NCBI GenBank assembly: GCA_964035015.1
Contig: OZ036011.1
Coordinates: 12,191,594 to 12,255,593 of the forward strand
Length of the DNA: 64,000 nucleotides
Source: Corallium rubrum
Lineage: Eukaryota; Cnidaria; Anthozoa; Scleralcyonacea; Coralliidae
Direction: 5' to 3'
Below the pieces are notes generated by a model. That model was not told the origin of the DNA. It did no database searches and saw nothing but the letters and a program-made list of their open reading frames with translations. This document shows, piece by piece, positions 31,619 to 48,512 of the stretch (position 1 is the first letter of the stretch; every line of letters begins with the position of its first letter). Position numbers and translations under genes: made by a program.

Positions 31619-34600
31619 ATGAATTTGTGGATTATTGCTTGCGTTTTATTTGTCCAATGTACCGAAGGTAAGCATGCGAACTATTTTTCGCTTTAGTAAT
31701 AATATGAATGGTATTTGCATGAGAAATCCTGCCAAATGCAATGGTTTAAGGAAAGCTTATGTTTTGTAAGTTTATGTATTAATTAAAGTATCCATTGCCA
31801 ACCTGTAACACACACTAGTTTACGTCATGGTATACGAGACGTTTTCCACTGCTCTAATTCTCAAGCACTGTCCAGTGTGCGCAGATCGTTTTCTTATCTT
31901 AAAAATAAAATGGCTTGAGGAGGATTTAATTTCAGAGATCTTTCTTTTCTTGTACTTATTGAACTTGTTAAAATAATGGTTTTATATTGCGCATGAACAT
32001 TTTTCACTTAGTTCATTTTGTTGTTCCTGTTGTCTGCATTGAAGAACAAGGAATCTTTCATGTCGCGTCTGATGTTATCTTACAAATATGCTCTGACGAG
32101 AAAAATGTCAGCTAGTTTCAGTAATATTATAATCTAGTTTTCATTTGACGAGAAAAGTGTCAGCTAGTTTCAGTAATATTATAATCTATTTGACGAGAAA
32201 AATGTCAGCTATTTTCAATAATATTATAATCTAGTTTTCATTTGACGAGAAAAATGTCAGCTAGTTTCAGTAATATAATAATCTAGTTTTCATTGGACTC
32301 ATTATAAATCCTTAGAATGTTTGCTTGTGTGTGGGTATTTTCCACAATAATGTACGAGAGTGCAGAGGGACTGAAGATCTTGTACGTCTTGTCACGCCCT
32401 TGAAGATAACGTGCCATGTACTTGAAACTTAAAAAAATAATAGGATACAGAAATTACTGAAACGAGTTATTAATAAGGTTGCATTTGGTAACAGATGAAA
32501 ATGTTTACAAGCTCTCCAACAGAACGTTTCTTAAATTGTCTTAATTATCAACTTCGCCATAACAAAGATTGGGTGACGCAATTCAATTATGTCATGCACT
32601 GATTATTTGTTCTCGCCTTCATGGGTTGTTGATTGTATACAACAGCAGTTATTTCTCTTGAGATTATTAATAGTTATCTTGTAGTTATAAAGTTCGTGAC
32701 AACTAATCTATAATGTCATGCCACCAATGCAACAATTCTTCGTGCCATCTTGTCCTTAGCTTGGACCATATGCACGCCTCACTGAACCATGTGTGAACCC
32801 GTGCGCTTAACCTGAGATATTTCTTTGCATTTATTTTGCACCAGAAACATTCAAATACTTTGTTAAATTGCTTCGCGGTTGAAGTGACGACAGTAACAGG
32901 ATTGCTGAAAGATAGTTAGGTTCCATATATTTATTTAGCATTAAGAAGGTGTGTGATTTCGAAGTTGACCCTGCATGATGCTATCTTTGTCTGCAATCTG
33001 TAAGATTAGTGGTCCATCTAGCAAGTTGAACTTCTGTCGGGATTTGTAAGAGCACTACAAAATGATTCCATAATTTGATGAAAAGACAACTTTCCCTGTT
33101 AAGATTTGTTCTCATTAGTTCACTCGTTAGCACACATTAAGCTGTGGAGTGCATGGCAATGTCATTATTAAACCATTACTGTCGTTATCATTATTGAAAC
33201 TTTTTTTAATTACTGCCCAAATAAAGTTTTAACATTCTTGTGCAAATAAAGTTTTACAACTGATTTGTGCTTCCTGCATCTCCTCCAACTCGCTTACAAA
33301 AGATACCAATAAAATCCCTGGCCTTAAAAACATGTTTTAAGATATACATTAATGAAGAAATACTGATTGTTATTTTTGTGAACAGATATTTTTTAACTTG
33401 CGTGCTTGTCAAAGATCTTCCAAAAGATCCTGTTTATGTTGTCACTTCTGATCTCACATTTTAGTTTCGTTAACATACTTTAGCATTGAAGGTCAACAAT
33501 TCTTAGGTGCTATGCGCACTCAGCTGCATGCATGCATGCCATGTTATGCAAACATATCAATTCAAGTTATCATAACAACGTTAATGTACAATACATGTTG
33601 CTTATACGATGTGTGCGACATCTTGGCGAGACTTGGTGTAAAGCATACCTCGTATTACGAAGTATTTTCTAAGCAGAGTCATATACATGTGTATTGATAT
33701 AGTCACGTCTTGTTTGCTTTCATTTGAGTCTTTTGTTATTAATCGCGTGCGAACGTAATCTATTGTTAACACATCTGCACATGAAACTGAGTTAAATAGC
33801 GCGAATTTGGCGAACATTTATATGCACGCAAGTTTAATTTATAATTGTACAATTAATTTGCATATAGTTAATACGAACGCATCTGACAAGCGTATAATGT
33901 GCGTGCGGTTGCAAAATGCAAGCATTTTATTCATAAAGCTTATAAATATGCGCTTTTTTTATCAGTGATCTAGACGAAATGGCTTGCTGCGTGTCAGCTG
34001 CATTCTATTAAAAGCACAATGTTCTGTTATCAAATGTTCTATTATGTTTGCATGCGATACATCGCTCTGATTTCAATCTGAGAATTGCATCAAACATTTC
34101 TCTGGAACTGATTCTGTAGGCAAAATTCCTTTGTGGTTATTTATTCTTCTGGGTTTTTTATTAATATAGTTTAATATAAAAGGTTTAAATCAAAGAATAG
34201 ATAAATTGTCATGGCTGAAATCATTACATGAAATCTCCATTATACATGCACATGGTGTTATGCAAGCCTTTCGCGACGATAACATCAAGACAACACCACG
34301 ATAAATACATAAGAAACACATTTAGACCACCCACCTGCCTCGTACCCAGGCACGATTGAGGGGGGAGTGCGGGAGCGCGCAAGGAGCGATGGGATAGGAT
34401 TTTAGTGCACTCTTCCCATCAGCCCCTTCGCGCGACACCCTCGTCCCCCCCAAAAGACGCCTGGGTACGAGGCAGACCACCCACAACGAATATTAGCTGT
34501 TGTCTCTCAGTCTCGGCTGTCACGTGTGCCGGGTACATGCATGCATGCATGCATGTAAACTCGTCAATTGATAATTCAAATCGTTATAACTTACATGTAT

Positions 34601-35389
34601 CTGTATATCGTGGTTCTCGAAAATCAACTAGCTTATCTAGTCGAACTGTAATAAATATGTAGCATTCTTTCTCTACTTGCTCTTGTTCCTCCTCCTCCAT
34701 TTTATGATCATATTCTTTTTAATTAATTATCGTTAGTGTTAAAATGTACTTTGTTTATTGCAGTTTCATCGCACACTTATCATCAGACGTACAATTCAGT
34801 GGACATTCATTGGTCTCACTGTGGTCAGTTCATGTGGCCTTTTGATGCACACACGCACATTTGCTGCAAGGGTTACGTTCGTCCATTACTCGGTCCAATG
34901 TACCTGAACAAATGTTGCGGTACTTTGAACTACAATCGTCGCAGTCATTGGTGTTGTGCTGGAAAAGTACGCAGAAACTTTCTAAACAGTGCTTCTGCTA
35001 GACCAAGATGTTGTGGTCGTTCAAGTTACAATCCAAAAAAACAAACATGCTGTGATGGTTTTGTCACAGACACCAACGTTCCTTCCTATATTCCAAGTGC
35101 TTGTTGTGGAAGAAACTCCTACAATCCTTTTAAGCAAACATGTTGCCATGGTGAAGTGCAGAATTTGGTTGGTGGTTTTCTCTACACACAATGCTGTGGT
35201 GAAAGAAGCATTAATACAAAGATGGAGAAGTGTTGTAATGGAGTGGCCAGATACACCTCAGATCCATACAATGATAAGTGCTGTGGAAAGACCCTCATTC
35301 ATAAGAAAGTGGAGAAATGCTGTGACGACAAAAATGGGAAAATAGTGTCCGTTTGGGAACGCTGTCCAAATGAAACTGACAACTTTTGA
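31619..35389 (+). CDS. secreted galaxin-like protein
   Basis: Two exons, 31619-31667 and 34764-35389, join in frame (phase 1, GT-AG) to 224 aa. Exon 1 encodes a signal peptide (MNLWIIACVLFVQCTEG). The mature part has about seven galaxin-type repeats with double cysteines, CCG then 5-9 residues (often SYN or LNYN) then CC-x-G. Examples are CCGTLNYNRRSHWCCAGKV, CCGRSSYNPKKQTCCDG and CCGRNSYNPFKQTCCHG. Galaxins are extracellular matrix proteins first known from coral skeletons, and homologues occur more widely in animals. The role here is inferred as extracellular matrix or secretion; a mineral link cannot be claimed. The 3.1-kb intron contains a 9-bp-TSD MITE and a four-copy tandem repeat. Confidence 0.82.
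32090..32292 (+). repeat. tandem repeat, about 45-55 bp unit x4, in galaxin-like intron
   Basis: Each unit has GACGAGAAAAATGTCAGCTA, then TTTCAGTAATATTATAATCT, then usually AGTTTTCATTT. Confidence 0.9.
34335..34475. mobile_element. palindromic MITE with perfect 9-bp target duplication
   Basis: The termini CTGCCTCGTACCCAGGC and GCCTGGGTACGAGGCAG are inverted. ACCACCCAC lies directly on both sides (34326-34334 and 34476-34484). A 9-bp duplication is typical of Mutator-like elements. The element is 141 bp and GC-rich compared with its intron. Confidence 0.85.
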
Positions 35390-35654
35390 TCGGGTCTTAA
35401 CATTTTACACATACCAGCATACAAACATATATATAGTAAGTAACAGCAGCTGTGGCGAAGATATCATATTAATTAAGTTTCATTAGTGGTGCCATTTCAT
35501 TAATATATCTCACATCTCATCACGCAATTAATTTCGTGTGGGAAATGCTTGCTGCTTATAGTTATTGGTTATTAGTTATTGTGGATTTTATGTAATCGAG
35601 CACAGCTCACTGAAATAAAGAAAACCACGGGAGCAATGTTGTCATTTTAAAATT

Positions 35655-36295
35655 TCTTCTTTCGTTTTCAAATGATCTCAAGCGTGTCTCTACTCCACTC
35701 TATCGTGTTCCAATGATCTCAAACGTGTCTCTACTCCACTTTTTGGAGTTCAAATGATCTCAAGCGTGTCTCTACTCCACTTTTTCGTGTTCAAATGATC
35801 TCAAGCGTGTCTCTACTCCACTTTTCCGTGTTCTAAATGACCTCAAGCGTGTCTCTACTCCACTTTTTCGTGTTCAAATGATCTCAAGCGTGTCTCTACT
35901 CCACTCTATCTTGTTCCAATGATCTCAAACGCTCTCTCCTCCGCAGAGGCTTTATGTTACATGACGCATGAGGGAATATTAACCGCGGGGCGAAGGAACC
36001 TTCGCCCCGCGGTTAATATTCCCTCATGCGTCATGTAATATAAAGCCTCTGCGGAGGAGAGAGTCTCAAACGTGTCTCTACTCCACTCTATCGTGTTCCA
36101 ATGATCTCAAATGTGTCTCTACTCCACTTTTTGTTTTCAAATGATCTCAAGCGTGTCTTTACCCCACTTTTTCGTTTTCAAATGATCTCAAGCGTGCCTC
36201 TACTCCACGTTTTCGTGTTCAAATGATCTCATGCGCGTCTCTACTCCACTTTTTCGTTTTCAAATGATCTCATGCGCGTCTCTACTCCACTTTCT
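35655..36295 (+). repeat. minisatellite, about 40-bp unit (AATGATCTCAAGCGTGTCTC...)
   Basis: About 13 units contain ATGATCTCAAGCGTGTCTCT, ACTCCACTTTTTCGTGTTCA or close variants. The array lies between the galaxin-like gene and DGKE and is interrupted by the 132-bp palindrome at 35932-36063. Confidence 0.93.
35932..36063. mobile_element. near-perfect palindromic MITE inserted in a minisatellite, 9-bp target duplication
   Basis: The left half (CTCTCTCCTCCGCAGAGG onward) pairs with the right half almost base for base across the 132-bp element, with virtually no loop. TCTCAAACG flanks both sides (35923-35931 and 36064-36072). Removing the element and one copy restores a normal minisatellite unit, so this is an insertion. 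The 9-bp duplication suggests a Mutator-like origin. Confidence 0.9.
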
Positions 36296-36494
36296 CGTGC
36301 ATGTTCCAGACCTGCACTTGGCTTCAGTTTTTATATTTTATTTTTCGAGATTTCCAACATACGTTGTGCTCGTGGCCATATTTGCGCATGAGCACAATCA
36401 CATCTAATCAGCAGCTGCGCAATAGTAACCCAAAATGTAAACGCCTTTCGAAGTATGTGATTTAGCGTCACTTAAATTAATTAAAAAAAACAAC

Positions 36495-40027
<3,533 letters not shown>

Positions 40028-43000
40028 TCCCTACTGTGCTTGCATGTAAGGACCTGAGTACAAGGTTATTATGTACTCTATAGTTGAAATATCAGCTGAC
40101 TCTGATGTAACCAACACCGCTGCAAATGTTTTGCGCATGTGCAACGTCCGAGCTCGTCCTCGGAAAAAGAGTAGCAAAACACTGAAATATTTGGACTGGT
40201 CCGAGAGTCCGACACAAAAGTTGAAATTATAAGCATACTACCAAAAAGATAAGATAGGTAATTTGTGCATGGCTTCCTTGTCAATATTGTAACATATTCT
40301 GAAATTACCCCTTCGTAATTTTCTTTACCCTTTTTTTAAAACACAAATGAATAGTCGAGTCTTACTTCGTCTTCGCTGTCTGGTTGTTGTCGCCACGGCT
40401 TCTCTTTATATTTATTCTACCGAATTCACGCATGCGCAAACGTTTGGCAGCGGTGTTCTTGGTGGTAACATACATGTACTACTACTTTGTAAATAGTTTT
40501 GGTGTAACTAGCTAAGACAGAACTACAATGTACAAAGTATGAAAGTTCAGGAACATACTATATATATTTATTTCTAGCTTAGTGTTAATTTCTTTCTTAT
40601 AAACTTCGTGAACATCATTAGTTAGTTTAAGAGTTTCTTGTAGTTGGTTGTCAAGCATTGCGCGGTGCCGGTGACGTCAGAATCAGCGGTGAAGCTTCCT
40701 TTATTGTTTGTAGTGTACGTAAAACATGAGAGAGTCATCGCTCTTTTATTACAAACTCTGAGAATTTAATAATGATAGTCCGTTATTAGAAGAAAACAAT
40801 ATTTACAAAGTGGATGAAAAATTTACGCCTTTAGTTGTTATACAGTGTAATTCTAATAAATCGTGTCCCTAACGAACAATTAATAATCATGGACACAATA
40901 ACTAATATTTATACGCAGGAATATAACTTGCAGTATTTACTGAGATGTAACTTTAATCCATTCATTGAGAATAAATTCATTCTTATAACTTGATATTTAA
41001 AAAAAATTATATTGAGATCAGAGTGACTGAATTCTATTTTAATTTTTTAACGAAGAAAGCCAAGCGGACTATATATTGGATACAATTAACCGATTACCCA
41101 TTTTAATCAAAACTTAGAATACTGATTACTGGAATTCTGTAAATGGTATTTACTTCGTGTGAAAAAGTCAAACTATAATATTGCGCATAAGTTGTGCCAT
41201 ACAGCTTCGTGAGAAATAATGTTGAACTACAGAATTGCAAGTAACCTTGAAACATTTCATACAGACGACTTTTAAAAAAATTACTGTTTCTTTAATTGAA
41301 ATATTTCTTAGGACATAATAATGCCATCCTCGCTCGTATGAATCACAAGAATATGGTATACTGTATGTCGTTCAAGAACGAAAATGTTTTCATAGCCAAA
41401 CTTCAACACACACGCACGCGCACTGTATATTTCAAGACTTTTCCCACGGAAACATTGCATAAACAGGCATTTCATACATAGAGCAATATCTCAAGTGGCT
41501 TGTAAACTAGAGGGCCGTTTAACTTTACGAATCAGTTTAGTTTTCTTTTATCGACACTGCATGATTACGGCCAAATGAATGAGTTTAAGAAAAAATAAAA
41601 GCACGTCGATCCCACACTCACGATTCCTGCCAACTATATATAAGAACGTGGAGATTGTTGCCTATCAGTTCAATGAATATATGCCGGTTGTGTGATATTT
41701 CAGTGCTTTCTCATGCCACTATACTGTATCTATCTCTAAACACTCGTTGGATTAGCTTGCATTTTGAATTTACCATAACGTAATTTACAAAAAGACTGAA
41801 TGGGCATAAAAGTAATATAATTGTACCCAGGATATAATTGTATAGTGAATTACAGCTTGTGTTGCACGTATAATATAGTTTGTGTTATAACTAGTTCGTA
41901 CAACTAATCGACTCTCATCTTCTTTTGCTGGAGGCTCTGTAATTTGTTTTTCTTGTTTTGTTTTTCCCGATGAGCCAACTATAATGTTTGATCTATAATA
42001 GTTCATCTACATGCCAAGATGGTGCAGTGAGATGAATTATTTCAAAGAGTCATTTTGACGAGAGGAATAATAGAAGAGGATATTCGCCTGCAGCCTTATT
42101 TATAGAACCGCGTTTGCTTTCTCACACGGTGGCCAGCATGCAGAAAGGTTGATGTATAAGTAGATAAAGTGAATCGCAAAAACATCACCAGAATCGTATA
42201 TCAAAGGTTAGTGTGTACTTTACTGATACTAATAGTCTAGACTTGGCTAGCATATTAGACTGATCATTATAGTTTGATATGGTTAGAATACATCAGGAAT
42301 AGCATCAGAGTTTGCTAACTACTGAGAATTGGCATATTTTACGATCTGTATTGATTAATGCTCTACCGTAAGTGCAGGTACTTCTGAATGCTGGTCTTAT
42401 TTCGTTATAATACAATATAGTCAATAAAATCATTTGTCTCTCTCGTTCACTATTATATATACTGACGTTAGCTCAAGTCGAGCATTGATTAGTCCTGGAT
42501 TAGGAAAAAAGCTTCATGGATTCTTGGTTTCAAATTCATTAAATATTCTGAGTCTTGGTTTTTGTTGTAAATTTTTCGCTTTCTTGCGTTTACTCTATAA
42601 CAAACAGTTCACATGTATCCATGGTAACAGTCCTTTCGTTTGTAGAAGAGCAGCAGCAGCATATCTTATCTAGTTGTTTTGAGGTATAATTTTTCCTATT
42701 CTGATTTTAAGCATATTGTGCTTTGGTTGTTTCTTGGCTTTATATGCATGCTGTATTTTGCGGCTTTGCTCTCTAGGTATATAGACCGACCCACTTATGT
42801 TTGCAAACTTTTCTCATGACACTCGGAAATGGTGCTTGCTTCATTGTTCAATTGCCTTTTACATTCTGCGTTCGTTCCCACAGTGTCTCTTTAGTGCTTT
42901 TATTTTCCGTCTTTTAAGTACAAGAACATATATTGTCTTTAATCGCGACACTGTGACGAATTGTTGTCTTTATCGCGGGAATCTAGTTGATCACCGAGAT

Positions 43001-45345
43001 CCACTGCATGACAGCTGCATGACGGATGACTGACTGCCGCAGTAGTTGAAAATCAAGTCAGGAAAAGCGACATCAGTCAGTTGGGGCAGATTGGTCACAA
43101 CTTTTAAGGCCTGTTTCACTGAGAAATCCACTTATATTTTTATGCAAGGGATTGTCAGTCTTATTGCCATCGTGACAGCTGTTGGTGGATGAAGGATTGT
43201 TGCACATTCACATTGTGTCATTCAGTTATAACCTATAAGCCTGTTTCACAGATATCAATACTTTGCCGGACTGGTTGGACTCAACTGATCATCGGAAATG
43301 TCACTGCAATTGAGTAGTGTGGCTTGATCGAGTTCTGTACTAGCCCCACAGGAGTCAGTTCTTGTAAACGAGCAAGAATATTGTAGTGTCTTGCATGGTA
43401 AGGTTTTTTGCCTCGCTCTGCGCGCTTCTCCTTCCAATTGCGCCACACGATTTCTGTGAGTTTTCTGCGATTTCTGCGAGCACTCCTCCTGTAAAAACTC
43501 TGGACAAGTGAGGACTGGTCCTTACTGGACCTCCAGGAAGAACAGTTTATAGATATAACTGATAGAGTTATCCAGTACAAACAAAGTTAGTTTAGTCTAT
43601 AGTGACTGTGTTTGTGGTGATTGAATCAGTTTTGTGAATCACAGGATAGTGCAAGGTAATAATGCATACTAACTATTATGACAAAATAAAAGAATATGAA
43701 TATTTGAACCGAAATACAAGAAGTATATTATTTGAGTTAGTAAAAGCTTCTTAGGAATAAATATAGTTCCTGGGGTAAATGTACGTCTGAGAATATAAAG
43801 GACAAAACACGCTAGATAAAACTGAGTGAAAGAGAAGAAATAAGATGTGTTTAAAGTTATAAAATGTGATCACAAGTGAGGTCAAACCTAACACTGAAGT
43901 ATGAGCTGTATTCATATTATAATGTCAAATATGGCGCGTAATATTATGATCGTGGTTTTGGATACGACAGTCGTATCTGAATTTAGGGGGGAAAAGTGTT
44001 TACGTTGTTTCTATTTACTTCAATCGTTAATGAAACTTAAAACAAGCACTCAGCAGTCGACGCTCGAATGACGAGCTCATTACCATATGTAAACTGTTTA
44101 TTTTACCATAATTGTTGTCATTTTCATGAAGATGCAAATTGCGAAGAGAAATTACGAGCCAGTATATGGAAGCCAACGAGAGATCTAGTGATACAAACAG
44201 TGGCTGGTACTTCACGTATGCTCATGTCCTCGAAAACAAATCCTAATCCTAACCCAAGACAAAATAATAGGCATACATCAACTAGTACTACAACTATAGA
44301 CTATAGTAGTGGAATAACCATGATGCAAATGGTGTACAGCTGCACCAGGTCCCCAGACTCTCCTCTCCACCAGCTTTAACCACGTGTACATTTTGGGCAA
44401 CCATTTCCTGCAGTTAAGTATAATTAAGTTTAAGTAAGTTTGACGTTCACTTGACTCGATCGGTAAAAAAATTACAAAAGCCTCCGGATTGGACTGTGAT
44501 ATTGTCAGCAATTTTCTGAATCGGTCGAAACAGTCCGTTTTATTGTGTTGCTTAATTTCTTTCATTCTCTTAGCATCGTGTGTGGTCTGTCGATTTCAAT
44601 GCTACTCGTTCTGCATGATTAGAGTCCTGCACGTGCCACATGTCATGTGGTCGTCATTATAGAACGCGTTTGTCTATTGTATTTCTATCGACAAAATGTG
44701 CTTTCGCAATAACCATGTGCTTCAGTTACACTTTGTGATCACATCACAAAGAACTCAAATTATATATTTTTTTGTTTGTAATCATGTTTCCATGCCGAAC
44801 TCCGATCTATATACACAACAAGTTAGTTCGACAAGGTTACAGAGCAGATTTCGAATCTATTCATTTTGGTTGTTTTGTTTCCTTGGAATATATACATATA
44901 TAGTACAGGTATAGTAACTAATTTTTACTGTCGTATAACCTAGGAATGGTGATTCTGTCAGTTACTAGTGTAGAAAGAAAAATATAGCATATAGTATAAT
45001 ATGTTTGAACTGTAACTTTCTCTTTTGGAAACGTAGAGTTCACTTGACTGTACTGTGGATTTGCGTATCACCTAAACGATAGATCAGCAAGATATTATTA
45101 TTGGGTTGTTTAAAAGTTTATTAAACTTTTATTCCTATACTGAAGTGTATCATTGATCTTGACCGAACCCATAAATTCATAAATAGTAAAAGTGATCGGT
45201 TGTGGATGAAAAGTGAGATACAAGCCACTTCGAAAAACATGTTTTACCTTCTTGTTACACTTTGCCATGCACCAGAGAAATTATGGGGGGAGGCATTTGT
45301 GCGGTAGCCATGTTCTTTTATTTCGATTACTTGTTTTATAAATAC
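40028..45345. other. gene-poor intergenic region
   Basis: AT-rich DNA with only short open frames, none with a recognisable domain, convincing splice signals or conserved motif. The 3' UTR of DGKE probably lies at the left. No tRNA or rRNA gene was seen. Confidence 0.5.
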
Positions 45346-45348
45346 TAA

Positions 45349-45440
45349 GAAGGAAGGAAGGAAGGAAGGAAGGAAGGAAGGAAGGAAGGAAGGAAGGAAG
45401 GAAGGAAGGAAGGAAGGAAGGAAGGAAGGAAGGAAGGAGG
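45349..45440 (+). repeat. (GGAA)n microsatellite
   Basis: About 22 tandem GAAG/GGAA units, degenerating into GGGA and GAAC words to 45500. Confidence 0.95.
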
Positions 45441-45720
45441 GAGTGAGGGAGGGATGGAGGGAATGGAGGACAGAAGGGAAGGAACGAACGAAGGAACGAA
45501 AAGTCTTAAGTTAAATACTTTTGCCAAATACTCAGGCTCTGCGAGTAAGTCATACTGTGATAGGGCTACTGACGTACCACAACACAATACTCATGCATAA
45601 CTGTCCAACGGTTGCATAGAAATAAGTTGACAAGTAAATGTCAAAGACTAACCATGCATAGTGTACATTTACGTTACTTCTTAGATTATAGTAAGAAGTT
45701 TTGATGAAGGACTGCATGTA

Positions 45721-45902
<182 letters not shown>

Positions 45903-46132
45903 TAGTGTATATATAAATTATTATTATTATTTTAATTAGAAATTATGATCTAAAGCTCTTCTGTTCTGTTTTTGTTGGTAAAAAATCAATATGTTCAGTG
46001 TGAAACATCCGTGTATCTAGGCATGCATGCATGACAGATTGGAAGTAAGACTGGAACTGTCCAGCATAAATTATTCAGGTTGATAGTTTGATTAATTGAT
46101 TTTGTTTGGAGAAGTTGCATTGCAGGTTAATA

Positions 46133-46372
46133 GCGAGGTTCAGATCACACTTCCACTACCACTACCGCTACCGTAAATATAATTAAGCATGTCAAATATT
46201 GTTCTTACGTTCAGTAATGGTCTCAGGTCTCAAACCTAGTGCAAAAAGAAAGCGTTTTACGGTACCAGGATTAAAACCAACTACGACTATAGGACGGAAA
46301 AACGAACATTACATCAGCTTAACCACATTTACGGTAGCAGTAGCGGTAGTGGAAGTGTGATCTGAACCTCGC
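46133..46372. mobile_element. 240-bp MITE with TA target duplication
   Basis: The termini GCGAGGTTCAGATCACACTT and its reverse complement extend about 35 bp and are flanked by TA (46131-46132 and 46373-46374). The inverted region includes degenerate CCACTACC/GGTAGTGG words. TA flanks suggest a Tc1/mariner-type non-autonomous element. Confidence 0.8.
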
Positions 46373-46659
46373 TAATATTTAAACTAAATCCGACCTTTGT
46401 TCGTATCGTTTCATGCATATCATCAACTGATTTGCAAGTTCTTGACAGTCTAACTCAGAAATTAATTTACATCATAAAGCAAAAGAACATAATAGGCTTA
46501 TGATCTTTCTGACATCAAAAATTAATGGCAGATCAGAAAGTTACGTTGGTTGACAATGATTTATTTAACGTCGTAAGCACAGGATGTGGTCGCCCAATCA
46601 TTCCGAGCCAGAGGCTCATCTTAAAAGTGCACGACATAAGCTAAGACCAAAGTGTTGAT

Positions 46660-46850
46660 TTTACGGAGGGAGGAAAACCGCAGAACCCTGCGAAAAACCC
46701 TCGAAGCACAGGAGAGACCAACTAAACTCTACTCACATGAAATTCAAGTTCGAGAACGGGGTTATTCCCAGACGGTCACGCGTCACCCATCCAAGTAATA
46801 ACTACAGCGGTGAGAGGCAGCGCCCTAACAGCACCCGTCACCTGTGCTTA
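46660..46850 (-). repeat. dispersed-repeat-like sequence with a 5S-rRNA-like core
   Basis: Read on the minus strand, about 40 bp near 46758-46800 (TTACTTGGATGGGTGACGCG, then CGTCTGGGAATAACC) resemble the internal control region of 5S rRNA with a small insertion. The rest does not fit 5S rRNA. Adjacent plus-strand text (GGAGGAAAACCGCAGAACCC) looks like a short interspersed repeat common in invertebrates. A 5S-derived SINE remnant is possible. Confidence 0.4.
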
Positions 46851-46859
46851 ATTCCCACG

Positions 46860-47624
46860 TATCGGTTGTATAGATATATATGTAATGGCGAGAAAACAGG
46901 AGAATAAGATATTATTTGGTTGATTTTCAAAGGAAATAGCCATCAGCAGATAGGCCTCAGAAAACGTTTGGTTTTTATCTCATGGAAAGTTGTAATTGGC
47001 ATAACCAGAATATTGGATAGTATAAGGAACAACATGTATGCACAAGCAACGGAACCATATTGCATGAAAAGTAACCCAGTTCGTCTGACAACAAGAGTGG
47101 CTACTCTTGGCTTACTGTAGTTTTAACTGTATACTTGTAATATTAATGCGAGGAATAACCAGGATGATACCTGCATGCACAAGCAACCATGAAACAAGAG
47201 TAGTCGCTTACTGTAGTTTTAACTGTATACTTGTAATGTTAATGCGTACATCTCTCGTTGATTGATTTCATTTTTGTTTGAACAAAGCTTTAGTATTTAC
47301 TTATATTGTTTAATCATTTCAAACACAAAATTGCCGGGGTGACTTTAATTAAACTTCTGTCCATTGTTGGGATTGACGAATGAGAGAATGTCTTGAGCAT
47401 GGAGATAACAAAACAACGCGCGACATATCACTGGCTTGTGTCTAATTGTTATGTACTTAATCTTGTCTGTTTGCTATCGTCTCTTTAGATAATTTACGAT
47501 TCTTCAGCTGGGAATACCGTCTTCTTGACTTGCGATTGGCGGAGATTTCAAAGCACTTTGAAGCTTCACAGCACGCTATATAATCGTTCATCTTTGAACT
47601 ACCAAAAGACCCAAACAACACCAG
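46860..47624. other. unannotated sequence upstream of the meteorin-like gene
   Basis: No supported coding sequence. Two imperfect copies of a segment containing ACTGTAGTTTTAACTGTATAC occur at about 47113 and 47210. Confidence 0.4.
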
Positions 47625-48418
47625 ATGACCATCATGATATCTTCCCAAATTAAAAGAATTCTATTTTCTTTGTTTGTCTTGATATTGGGAAAGGTTTCAA
47701 CGCAATCCAATGTGATCGAAGGCATTTGCAATTGGAACATGAGGTTAGTGTATTAGATATTTTTATGTTTTTGTTTTAAAATCATATTTCAGAATAATAT
47801 TATGCCATAACTCTTCGTTTACTTGGCCACAGTTTTTGTAAACTACACTTTTGTGGAGAAGTGAGAGAGATTGGCCAACGGAGCAAGGCCTGTTCACCGT
47901 ATAGTAATCAGTTCACCAGTTTGCCTTGGAAACACGTCATTTAGAAGATTCAAGTGTTCAATAATTTCACGCTTTAATCATTACAGCTGAAATCTAGTTC
48001 CCAAAATCCAACAAGTCAGTTATTAACAGCTGATTTTCGAAAGCATTCGTTGTAGACCAGCTCTGTATTCTTCTAGAGTTTAGTGAGTGATTACTGTTAT
48101 AAACACAGACATGTTTATATATCTCGTTTTCTTACACTAGCTGTTACGCGAATAGGCTGAATATCCTCAGACATCTAAAGCATTAAGACCAGTTTAATTT
48201 ACTTGGAAAGCATAAAGTGTTTAGTAGTAGATATAGCCGTATATACTGGCTATCATCTGAGAATAAACTATGAGAGTCAAGTATGAGAAAGCACAAAAGA
48301 GAACGAGTACGAAAAAGAACTCTTTGTATAAAGAATTCACAATAGCTGATTTATGTAAACAAGAAATATTTTGCCACGTTTAATCTGTGCTAGAGTCATA
48401 ATTAGAAGAATTTAAATC

Positions 48419-48512
<94 letters not shown>

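Noticed and set aside
47457..47648. Minus-strand 63-codon ORF overlapping meteorin exon 1
   Set aside because: It is antisense to the signal-peptide exon and has no recognisable feature.
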